DNA of 18,897 nucleotides from contig DCVA01000037.1 in NCBI GenBank assembly GCA_002327925.1, positions 1 to 18,897 of the forward strand. The letters run 5' to 3'. The first letter of the stretch is position 1, and every line of letters starts with the position of its first letter. The translations under genes and the position numbers were made by a program. This stretch comes from Anaerolineales bacterium UBA2200 (GTDB lineage Bacteria > Chloroflexota > Anaerolineae > UBA2200). This document shows positions 1-6,837 of this stretch, one piece after another. Below the pieces are notes generated by a model. That model searched no databases, was not told where the DNA came from, and saw only the letters and a program-made list of their open reading frames with translations.

Positions 1-239
1 TGGATCAGCAGGCTCCCCTCACCGCGCTACAAACACTGGGCTACAATGGCGACAGCACTATCGCCCTGCTCCCTCCCATTCTGCTCGACCCGATCAGCTC
101 GGATCTACTCCTCTCTTGTGACCGAGAGGCTGGTAATGATCTGTTGGCCACTTGCAATAGCGCACGACGAATGCGGCAACCAGAGGAGGGGATCAGAATG
201 GAGTTGCTCCAAGAGAAGGAGCCCCTGAAACACCCACAG
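1..239. other. Left edge, no recognisable gene
   Basis: One plus-strand frame is open from position 3 through this stretch and runs into the recognisable transposase segment that begins near 240. It could therefore be the remains of the transposase N-terminus cut by the window edge. I recognise no helix-turn-helix or other motif in its translation, and the other short frames here lack ribosome binding sites. I claim no independent gene. Confidence 0.4.
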
Positions 240-677
240 CTCCCGATCTCTGACTACAACTACTCTGCATTGCGCGGCCGCCTCAGCAAAGACCGCATCA
301 CTGTCTCCACAACCACCATCATCACCAGAGCCAGAGCTCCAGGCCGCTACAGACCACACCGCAAGACGCCGTTGCCGGCGAGTTCATGATCGCCAAGTCC
401 TGACCGCCGCTATCGGCGCTTTAGTGCAGCATGATGCTTCGTTACATCTCTGGTCACCTTACTCCGTAGAGAAGTGGACGCTCATCACCTCCACTGAAGA
501 CTACAGCCGCATCTCTCCAACCACGACATTGAGGTACCCAATGTCCCCCTAGGCGAAGAGGTCGATGTTCACATCATCCCTGACAGCGACAAAGAGACGA
601 TGGAAATCCGCATCTGGTGGGCGAAAAAGATTGCGCACTCCGTCACTTATCTCCTCTGCGCCTTGCCCAACCGGTGA
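240..677 (+). pseudogene. Remnant of a DDE transposase with the catalytic core deleted
   Basis: Three pieces in three phases read as one transposase. Positions 240-375 give a segment with SALRGRLSKDRITVSTTT. A shifted frame from 385 gives ALVQHDASLHLWSPYSVEKW and then LITSTEDYSR. A third frame, 519-677, gives NHDIEVPNVPLGEEVDVHII and MEIRIWW and ends at TGA. These resemble, from memory, the pre-catalytic and extreme C-terminal parts of a DDE integrase-type transposase common in Chloroflexota. The roughly 200 residues expected between EDYSR and NHDIEV, which hold the DDE triad, are missing. The join lies where the two parts share a similar (D/G)Y(S/R)R stretch. Two frameshifts plus the core deletion make it inactive. 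I saw no terminal inverted repeats, so its ends are approximate. Confidence 0.6.
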
Positions 678-835
678 GCAACGCTAACCAGTTCACTTTC
701 CGACTTCCGACAAGTTCGTCTCTCAACTTGGGCTATAAGGTCCTGCTGCCGGGCTTGCCCTGATGTCGAATGCGGCGTACAATAGCTGCCGAGACATGGG
801 CGACACGGGTCACCACTGCACAAGGGAGGAAAGAC

Positions 836-1546
836 ATGTCCACAGCTCGTAACCGCATCGCTACCATTAAGGTACTTGTGCTGGTCTGGCTGCTCTTCCT
901 GGCCGCAACGCTGCCCCGGGCATCTGCAGCTCTGGGATCTGCTCCGTGGCGTGCCGAGTACTTTGACAACTCCACGCTGACAGGCCAGCCGATTCTGGAG
1001 CGCGACGAGAGTGCCATCAACTACGACTGGCAAGACCGCGCCCCCGATGCCAGCCTGCCCGCAGATGACTTCTCTGCGCGCTGGACGGCCTACTTACTCT
1101 TCGAGCCCGGCACCTACACGTTCAAGACGTACACCGACGGTGGCGTGGGTCTATGGGTGGACGCACAACTGCTTATCGGTCAGATGGAGGCCAGCGGTGC
1201 CGCGCAGTACGAGCGGCAAGTCGACCTCACTGCCGGCTACCACGTCGTACGCCTGGAGTACCGCCACAGTAACGGCAATGCCACAGCGAGGCTGTGGTGG
1301 GAGAGCCGGCTCGGGGAAGGCACCGCCAGTCAGGGACCCGCAGACTCCGCAGCAGAGCCAGCAAAGGCCCAGCCCGGCACGCTCCTCACCACCGCTCCTG
1401 CGCCGCTCGCCTTGTTTAACCCCAACCAGGTTCGTCGCTGGGGTGGTCCGGAAGAAAGCTGGTACGAACACTCGCACGGTTATAAAGGCGAGGTCTACCA
1501 CTGGTTTGAGGACGATTGCATGCAAGATCCCAGCTTACGCTGGTAG
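836..1546 (+). CDS. Secreted PA14-domain protein
   Basis: A 236-residue protein. The ATG at 836 is chosen over one at 770 because AGGGAGGA lies just upstream and a signal peptide follows directly: a basic start, a VLVLVWLLFLAATL core and an ASA-type cleavage site. After that comes a single PA14 beta-barrel fold (about residues 38-155), recognisable from WRAEYFDN, then ARWTAYLLFEPGTYTF, DGGVGLWVD and YHVVRLEYRH. PA14 domains usually bind carbohydrate and sit on exported enzymes or adhesins. A Ser/Ala/Pro-rich linker and a short Trp-rich tail (EESWYEHSHGYKGEVYHW) follow before a TAG stop. No enzyme domain is attached, so it may be a stand-alone binding protein or the front of a truncated larger one. 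It is the only intact plus-strand gene here and converges on the dehalogenase-like gene. Confidence 0.8.
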   Translation: MSTARNRIATIKVLVLVWLLFLAATLPRASAALGSAPWRAEYFDNSTLTGQPILERDESAINYDWQDRAPDASLPADDFSARWTAYLLFEPGTYTFKTYTDGGVGLWVDAQLLIGQMEASGAAQYERQVDLTAGYHVVRLEYRHSNGNATARLWWESRLGEGTASQGPADSAAEPAKAQPGTLLTTAPAPLALFNPNQVRRWGGPEESWYEHSHGYKGEVYHWFEDDCMQDPSLRW

Positions 1547-1784
1547 CTGAGCATGACATCGCGCCTGGCACCGAGGCGGGGGATTGGGAAGCTGACCATG
1601 GTTGCTGCCCATGCTGTGCGCGTCACGGTGGACGCTACGTCTGGGTCGACGGCCACCCGTGTCAGAAGTGGCTGTTGGCAAGAAACGCACCCGAACCGGC
1701 GTCCGCAGCCAACACCGTGGTAGCCGTCTCGCTGCACCGTGGCCTGCTGCCCGCTGCGGGCACCAAGGGAAACAGCGTTCCACC
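1547..1784. other. Convergent intergenic region
   Basis: This lies between the ends of the PA14 gene (plus) and the dehalogenase-like gene (minus). All six frames give only Arg/Pro-rich shadow translations without ribosome binding sites. I saw no clear terminator hairpin with a T run. It could hold decayed C-terminal coding sequence of either neighbour, since both end abruptly, but I cannot show this. Confidence 0.4.
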
Positions 1785-3035
1785 TCAAAGCCAAAGCCGC
1801 TGTGCTTTGCTCCACGGGCAGGCCTTGATGCAGTTAGAGCAGTCGCAGCCGTTCTCCGCCCAGAAGATGAAGCAGCTTGTGACATCTACGGGCCAGCGCA
1901 GCAAGCCCTTGCGGTTTGAAATCGCCGTGACTTCGGTGGTCCGTGCTCCCTGCCGAATCGCTCCAGCGGGGCAATTCCACGTGCAGGCGTTGCACCTTTC
2001 GCAAAACGCCTGCAGGCCAAAGTCAATGGGCCGGTCAGGTTGCAGCGGGATGTCCGTGAATACCTTGCACAGCCGCTGTCGCGGCCCGAACTGCGGCGTG
2101 ATGAGCAAGCCGTTGCGGCCCAGTTCCCCCAGACCGGCGTCAATCGCCAACGGAATGCTCTGCGCCGTGTCGTTGCCACTCGGCACCGCCGGATAGCCCA
2201 GCGCCCGTATGTACTTGGCCAGTGAAGGCGCCAGCTCGGCCATCCGCGAATAGGCTAGTGCCGTCGCTGCGCTGGCTTCCCAGCGAGGCGACTGCTCGAT
2301 GCCCTCGCGGTTCATTTCGATGCCCATCACAATCGCATACTTGTAGGGAACTTGCAACGGCCCGGCTTCGCCGGTCGTATAGTCAAAATAGTTCGAATAC
2401 ACCCAGCGCTCGTCGAGCTCGCAGATGCCCACGAGGTCCGCACCGTAGAGCCTGGCGACCTTTTTGATCATGGCCGACGTCTCCGCCGCGCTCGAGAGCG
2501 ATAGCTTGTCGGTGTTGACCGGGTCGTCCCAGGTGTACAGGCCATCAGCGCCCTGCACATGCCCATCGTATCCTGCATAGCCCGGAACCAGGCTCGCGGC
2601 CTTGACTTCGACCCAGAGCGCTCCGGCCACCGACGCCGCACCCTCGATGGCCCGCATATGCATAGCCTCACTCGCTGCTTTGGGGGCGACGCTTGCCAGC
2701 CGGTGCCACAGGGTCTCGTCCCACACGCTCCGGCAGAACACCTCATCCTTCTGGTCAAAGCGCTCAATGGGCCCAACCAGGTACGGATCGTAGGTGGGTC
2801 GCTGGACCCGCCGGATGGTCGGCAGCCGTCGCTGGTGCTCCGCGATGTGCGCCTGCAAGGCCTCCGCCGTGTCGACGGCGCGGCCACAGCACGGGCACAC
2901 CCAGGTGCCTGGCTGCTGAGCCGAAGACCGCGGCAGGGTCGCTGCCAGCTCGGCCGCGGCCACCCCGGCCGCAGCTCGTCCAGTCTTGAACAGGAAATCC
3001 CGCCTAGATACCTTAGGCTTTCCTTCTGTCGCCAT
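1785..3035 (-). CDS. Reductive-dehalogenase-family corrinoid/iron-sulfur protein, Tat signal, C2H2-like insert
   Basis: 416 residues from the ATG at 3035, which has AGGGAG eight bases upstream; a GTG at 3044 is too close to it. A Tat signal (RRDFLFK, R11-R12) is followed by C47-x2-C50-x12-H63-x3-H67, which has the spacing of a C2H2 zinc finger. The C-terminal half has the RdhA hallmarks: AIDAGLGELGRNGLLITP, then FGPRQRLCKVFTDIPL, a cluster motif C345-x2-C-x2-C-x3-CP, and a second cluster built from C388 and C399-x2-C402-x3-CP. Respiratory RdhA enzymes use cobalamin and two [4Fe-4S] clusters to remove halide from organohalides outside the membrane. The protein stops ten residues after the last cysteine, which is short for the family. 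No RdhB anchor lies beside it. The substrate is unknown, and a non-dehalogenating relative is possible. Confidence 0.8.
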   Translation of the reverse strand: MATEGKPKVSRRDFLFKTGRAAAGVAAAELAATLPRSSAQQPGTWVCPCCGRAVDTAEALQAHIAEHQRRLPTIRRVQRPTYDPYLVGPIERFDQKDEVFCRSVWDETLWHRLASVAPKAASEAMHMRAIEGAASVAGALWVEVKAASLVPGYAGYDGHVQGADGLYTWDDPVNTDKLSLSSAAETSAMIKKVARLYGADLVGICELDERWVYSNYFDYTTGEAGPLQVPYKYAIVMGIEMNREGIEQSPRWEASAATALAYSRMAELAPSLAKYIRALGYPAVPSGNDTAQSIPLAIDAGLGELGRNGLLITPQFGPRQRLCKVFTDIPLQPDRPIDFGLQAFCERCNACTWNCPAGAIRQGARTTEVTAISNRKGLLRWPVDVTSCFIFWAENGCDCSNCIKACPWSKAQRLWL

Positions 3036-3148
3036 CTGTGTCACTCCCTCGTTGTATTGCCCCGGCTAACTGGATCACGCAACGGTAAATGCGAGGGTGC
3101 ACTATGGAGCTGGGGCGGAAGAATGCCTTCGCCCACAGGGTTTCTGTC

Positions 3149-4165
3149 CTAACGCACTCTATAGCTGTCCAGCAGACTCCGGATCTCAGGATCATCGGCA
3201 ATCTCGGGTGCGAGTTCGGTGTAAGTCCCGGAAAACTCGGTCAGGCGGCCGGCGCCGTCCAGGGTGACGTTGATCAAGGTCACCGGCCAGCCGGGATGCT
3301 CGCGCGCATAGACGCCCAACTGCCAGACGAGCGTGCCTGTCTGCGGCGACTGCCAGCGCTCCGTGGTCACTTCCAGGCCGCCAGAGCCGATGATCAGGTC
3401 GAGGCCTGGCACTGCCTCCGCAAGCGCTTTGTTGGCGGCGCCATCCAAACCGGAGAGCACAATCACGATGTTGGTCTGCGCCTGCAACTCCGGCATGTAC
3501 TGCGACAAAGCGGTTGTCGGATCAGGCACGACCACATTCCCGACAGTCTTAAGTGTGCTGCTGTCCGTGAGGCCCACAATGCCTACCTGGTGCCCATCGA
3601 CATCCAGCAGGACGTAGGGATTGACGAACCGCGGCTCCCTGCGGTCCTCGTGAACCGCGGGCGGCACTACGTTGGCGGATAGCCACGGGAAATGCGCCTG
3701 GGCCTTGTGCTTCCCCAAGACGTCCTCGGCCAACTCCAGATCGCTCGCGCGGAGAGCCATGGCATTGTAGCCCATCAGGTTCATGGCTTCGACCATCACG
3801 GCGGCCTGCGAATCGAGCGTTGTTGGCGACGCAGCGTCACCCCACAGCGTGTTCCCCCCATCTAGCAGTAGCACGTGAGCATACTCCGGCGCGGCTCGCG
3901 CCGCTCTGATGAAGCTGGCTCGCCGAGCCAACCCGCCCTTGGCGATAGGTCATCAGCCACCCACAGCCATTGTGCTTTCGAGGACGCCCTGCGTATTGGC
4001 AGTGTACAGGATCAAGAACTCAGTGGGCGGAGAGGTAGGCTCGGGCACGGCAGTGGCGGTGGCTTCCTGGGCCACCGGCTCCGAAACACCACATGCCGCA
4101 ACAAGCAACAACGCCCCCACGACCACGCAGATCAGCGCGCACAGCAGGAGCTGGCTTACGCGCAT
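3149..4165 (-). CDS. Lipoprotein with 5'-nucleotidase/metallophosphatase-like fold, in-frame TGA-TGA (candidate selenoprotein)
   Basis: Two stretches in the same frame, 4165-3956 and 3949-3149, are separated only by the adjacent codons TGA TGA (3955-3950). Read through, they give 338 residues. The front has GGAGG seven bases before ATG 4165, a lipobox (LLLVAAC) and LYTANTQGVLEST. After the TGAs comes PIAKGGLARRAS, then LLLDGGNTLW and a normal TAG end. This is the order of the 5'-nucleotidase/SoxB-like metallophosphatase fold, in which (from memory) related proteins carry cysteines between the LYTxNTQG strand and GGLARRA. The usual metal ligands look replaced (NTQ for DxH, GGN for AGD), so it may not be a phosphatase. 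It is either a protein with two selenocysteines, supported by the hairpin at 3912-3934, or a gene broken by two neighbouring stops. Neighbours: a PWW membrane protein upstream, the RdhA-like gene downstream. Confidence 0.65.
3912..3934 (-). promoter_or_regulatory. SECIS-like hairpin downstream of tandem TGA
   Basis: On the minus strand GGCTC (3929-3925), loop GGC (3924-3922) and GAGCC (3921-3917) form a perfect 5-bp stem. It extends by U-A, G-C and three G-U pairs to 10 bp (3934-3912). The loop starts with G and lies 25 bases after the second TGA. Bacterial SECIS elements are hairpins inside the coding sequence a short way 3' of the UGA, with a G early in a small loop, so shape and distance fit. 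Such hairpins also arise by chance in G+C-rich DNA. Confidence 0.45.
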
Positions 4166-4226
4166 TGCAGATCCTCCAGTGTTGATATAGCCAAGTTCAG
4201 ATCCTTGGCCGGCACTCCCGTGCCTT

Positions 4227-4790
4227 CTACCCGGCAGCCCCGGCAGATGCTCCCCGGTGGCGCAAGAGAGTGAGCAGTACGCCCGACAGCAAGGCCAGAA
4301 TGCCCGACAGCAAGGCCAGATAAAACCCTGTCAGCAGCTGATTCGTCAAGTAGAACGAACCAAGGCCATTCGTTATGATGAACTGCCCTTGGACGGGGAA
4401 ACCATAATGCGTTTCGCCGAGCTCTCTCATTCGCTCGTAGAACTTGAACACGTCCAGCAAGACGATAAGGCCGGACGCCGCCAGAACCAGGCCAGCCCAC
4501 CTGCCCCTGAGGATTGCGCCCAGAAAGCACAAGAGTGCACCGGTTACCAACGCAGCCGTGTGCAACTTCATTTCACGACTCACTCTGAGCGGCCCCAGGT
4601 ACTCTCCCGACGAGCGTATCAGGTCCAGGAGACGCTCGCCGCGCAGGGTGTAGGGATAGGCAGTGATCGACTGCGACCCGGACTCGGTGGCGATGGTGAT
4701 ACGCCACCAGGGCGAGAGCACTGCGGCTACCAGCAGAGCAGTGCAGAGCAACCCCAGAATCGAACGCACACCCGACCGCTGAGAAACCAT
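4227..4790 (-). CDS. Small four-helix membrane protein with PWW motif, paralogue of the protein at 14880-15425
   Basis: 187 residues from the ATG at 4790, preceded by AGGGAGGGAAGG; starts further upstream have no such site. Hydrophobic segments lie near residues 9-27 (LGLLCTALLVAAVL), 77-95, 100-115 and 155-180. The first ends in SPWWRI, followed by an outside loop with AYPYTLRGERLLDL. The other PWW protein in this window shares the layout: helix, PWW, a Tyr/Pro-containing loop with IRG or LRG, then three helices with FY near the third. I know no function for this type. It follows the second AOR operon after 231 bases and precedes the TGA-TGA lipoprotein by 61, so it may be cotranscribed with the latter. 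A role in anchoring or quinone exchange is only a guess. Confidence 0.7.
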   Translation of the reverse strand: MVSQRSGVRSILGLLCTALLVAAVLSPWWRITIATESGSQSITAYPYTLRGERLLDLIRSSGEYLGPLRVSREMKLHTAALVTGALLCFLGAILRGRWAGLVLAASGLIVLLDVFKFYERMRELGETHYGFPVQGQFIITNGLGSFYLTNQLLTGFYLALLSGILALLSGVLLTLLRHRGASAGAAG

Positions 4791-4878
4791 CGCTTGTGCC
4801 TTCCCTCCCTTACGCGTCCTCCAGACCGGACGATAGGAGTTGCTCGACTTCGTTCCACGAGCACACAACCCTACCACA

Positions 4879-4933
4879 GAGACAGGGAGAACACCAAGAA
4901 TCGCCAGATCGTGCTCTCGGTCCTCCCTGTCTC
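4879..4933. repeat. Inverted repeat, 11-bp perfect arms
   Basis: GAGACAGGGAG (4879-4889) and CTCCCTGTCTC (4923-4933) are perfect inverted arms around a 33-base loop. The wording (CCACAGAGACAGGGAGAAC) resembles dispersed palindromic elements seen in Chloroflexota genomes, from memory. No T run follows on either strand. Confidence 0.5.
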
Positions 4934-4971
4934 AAGGTCAGTAGAACCTCACCGCATTGGTCCGGCAGGTG

Positions 4972-5008
4972 AGGATGACAGAAGCCCGACGTGTTCCTCT
5001 GTCATCCT
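4972..5008. terminator. Palindrome after the second AOR gene, possible terminator
   Basis: AGGATGACAGA (4972-4982) pairs perfectly with TCTGTCATCCT (4998-5008) across a 15-base loop, just past the AOR stop codon on the minus strand. It could end the 8763-5022 operon or protect its 3' end. No T run follows on the minus strand, so it is not a typical intrinsic terminator and may instead be a mobile palindromic repeat. Confidence 0.4.
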
Positions 5009-5021
5009 GTGATGCCCACGA

Positions 5022-6836
5022 CTACGTCAGTGTGACACCGGCCTTTTCCAGTGTTGAGGTTACTTCGTCCAGCCCGAACTTGGTCAAGGTCGCCTTGGTG
5101 GGTATGCCTCTGGCATCCCATCCTCTGGCGGTATAGTACTTGGCGCGCTCTTCCTCAAACTTGGCCTTGTCCAGCTTGGTGCCTTTCTGCGGACCGGCGT
5201 AGATCCCCAGCGTGTAGAACTTGGGAGCGTTGTAGTCCACCTCGGCAGGCGTAGTCGGCCACGCCTCGCGGACGATGAAGGCTCGCTGCAGGGTAACTGA
5301 ACGCTCGAAGTCGGCTGTGATCTCGTCTTGGCTAAAGTCCCAAGCCGTGGCGTACTTCATCAGTTGGACCACGTCATTATTGGTGTGTCCCCGCATGGGG
5401 TAGAACATACATATGCCAAGCTGGTCAGCAGTCGAGCAGCTGTCCGTGATGTGATCTCCAGAGCCGCGGGCAGATGTGGCCTGGCCAACGGCAACCCCAT
5501 AAGAGGACCTTGGCTCTACAGCGGCGTTCTCCAGCCCGCGGTTCTGGCAGGCATACGCCAACAGCGTTCCCGGCGCCAGCCCCTTCTTCTGTTCCAGGTA
5601 TTCTGCCGCCCTCTTCGACCCTTCGGCCAGAACGTCACCAAACCCCTCACGGAAGGCAATCATCCGCAAGAGCTTGTTGACGAGCTCCGAGTTGTCCCAG
5701 CTCAGCTCGAGACCGCCGGTGTCGTCCTTGTTGATGAGGCCCTTGTCGTAGCACTCGATGGCCCACGCCATCGTGTGCCCACAGGACGACCCATCCATCC
5801 CAAACTTGTCCAGCTTGGACACGGCAGCCACGGCGCCGAAGACATCGGTCAGTCCAGGACCCAAGATAGTTGGCGACGTATCCCATTCCGAGGTCTCCCC
5901 GGCTACACCCGTGAACGGTCCAGACCTGACGACACCACGGCCATGGCACCCGCCGTCGCAGAAAGTCCCGCAAGCGGCGTAGCGTACCTGGAAACGTTTT
6001 GACTGCCGTTCGGTGTTGATCTTGAAGGCCTCGGTGACATCACCACTCCAGGTATAGTTCCTGAGGGGATGACCCGCCGCACTATGGTGGTTGGTGTGGT
6101 AACGTCTCATGTAGAACTGTTGCGGCCACAGCCCTCGCCCGTAGGTCACACGGTACGTCATCTGCTTCACATACTCGTTGAAGGCAGCCGCGTCCGCCAT
6201 CGGTACCACCTTGGTGCCATGTACGGCCACGGCCTTGAGATTCTTCGAGCCCATGACCGCGCCTCCGCCGGTGCGGGCCGCGGCCCTAAAGGTCTCGCAG
6301 TGAATCGACGCAAACCGAACCAGGTTCTCTCCGGCCGGGCCGCAGCAGGCGACGCGAATGAAGGGGTCGTTGGTCTGCTCCTGGATCATGACTTCAGTGA
6401 CCTGGGTGTCCTTCGACTGCAGGAACGACGCGTCCCTGATCTCCACATTGTCATCCTTGATGTAGAGGTAGACCAGCTGCGGCGACTTGCCGGTGATGAT
6501 AATCCCATCCCAGCCGGCCCGCCTGACCTCGGCGGTGAAGGCCCCTCCCGCCCGGGTCCTACCGATGCCCAGGCGGTCAGTCAAGGGGCTCTTGAACATC
6601 CATGACACCTTCTGCCCGGGGAAGAACGTGCCGCTGAACGGCCCAAACGTCGCCAGCAGTATGTTGTCGGGACCAAGCGGATCAGCGTGGAGCGGGATCC
6701 GGTCAAGCATTATCTGGGCGCCGAAAGCCGGGCCACCCAGATACTTGCGTGCATAGGCCTCATCAAACTGCACTTCCTTCCAGGTACCTTTCGTAAGGTC
6801 CACTTCCAGGAATCTGTTCCAATATCCGTTAGCCAT
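5022..6836 (-). CDS. Aldehyde:ferredoxin oxidoreductase family tungstoenzyme (second copy)
   Basis: 604 residues. The ATG at 6836 is chosen because homology starts there (NGYWNRFLEVDLTKG) and AAGGTGGGGG in the end of the upstream gene is its ribosome site; one base separates that gene's TAA from this ATG. AOR enzymes oxidise aldehydes (or, in relatives such as BamB, act on other substrates) with a tungsto-bis-pyranopterin and one [4Fe-4S] cluster in the cytoplasm. Visible landmarks are YLGGPAFGA, RAGWDGIIITGKS and GGAVMGSKNLKAV (pterin-binding region), and DQLGIC (D471, C476), matching the DxxGxC that holds the last cluster cysteine. The first cluster cysteines are spaced C289-x3-C293-x3-C297 rather than the usual CxxCxxxC. 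No signal peptide. Its partner is the Tat ferredoxin directly upstream. The substrate cannot be told from sequence. Confidence 0.88.
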   Translation of the reverse strand: MANGYWNRFLEVDLTKGTWKEVQFDEAYARKYLGGPAFGAQIMLDRIPLHADPLGPDNILLATFGPFSGTFFPGQKVSWMFKSPLTDRLGIGRTRAGGAFTAEVRRAGWDGIIITGKSPQLVYLYIKDDNVEIRDASFLQSKDTQVTEVMIQEQTNDPFIRVACCGPAGENLVRFASIHCETFRAAARTGGGAVMGSKNLKAVAVHGTKVVPMADAAAFNEYVKQMTYRVTYGRGLWPQQFYMRRYHTNHHSAAGHPLRNYTWSGDVTEAFKINTERQSKRFQVRYAACGTFCDGGCHGRGVVRSGPFTGVAGETSEWDTSPTILGPGLTDVFGAVAAVSKLDKFGMDGSSCGHTMAWAIECYDKGLINKDDTGGLELSWDNSELVNKLLRMIAFREGFGDVLAEGSKRAAEYLEQKKGLAPGTLLAYACQNRGLENAAVEPRSSYGVAVGQATSARGSGDHITDSCSTADQLGICMFYPMRGHTNNDVVQLMKYATAWDFSQDEITADFERSVTLQRAFIVREAWPTTPAEVDYNAPKFYTLGIYAGPQKGTKLDKAKFEEERAKYYTARGWDARGIPTKATLTKFGLDEVTSTLEKAGVTLT

Positions 6837-6837
6837 G

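Noticed and set aside
1785..1787. TGA end of the RdhA-like gene as another selenocysteine codon
   Set aside because: The frame after it shows no family-like sequence and I saw no suitable hairpin. A short C-terminus explains it as well.
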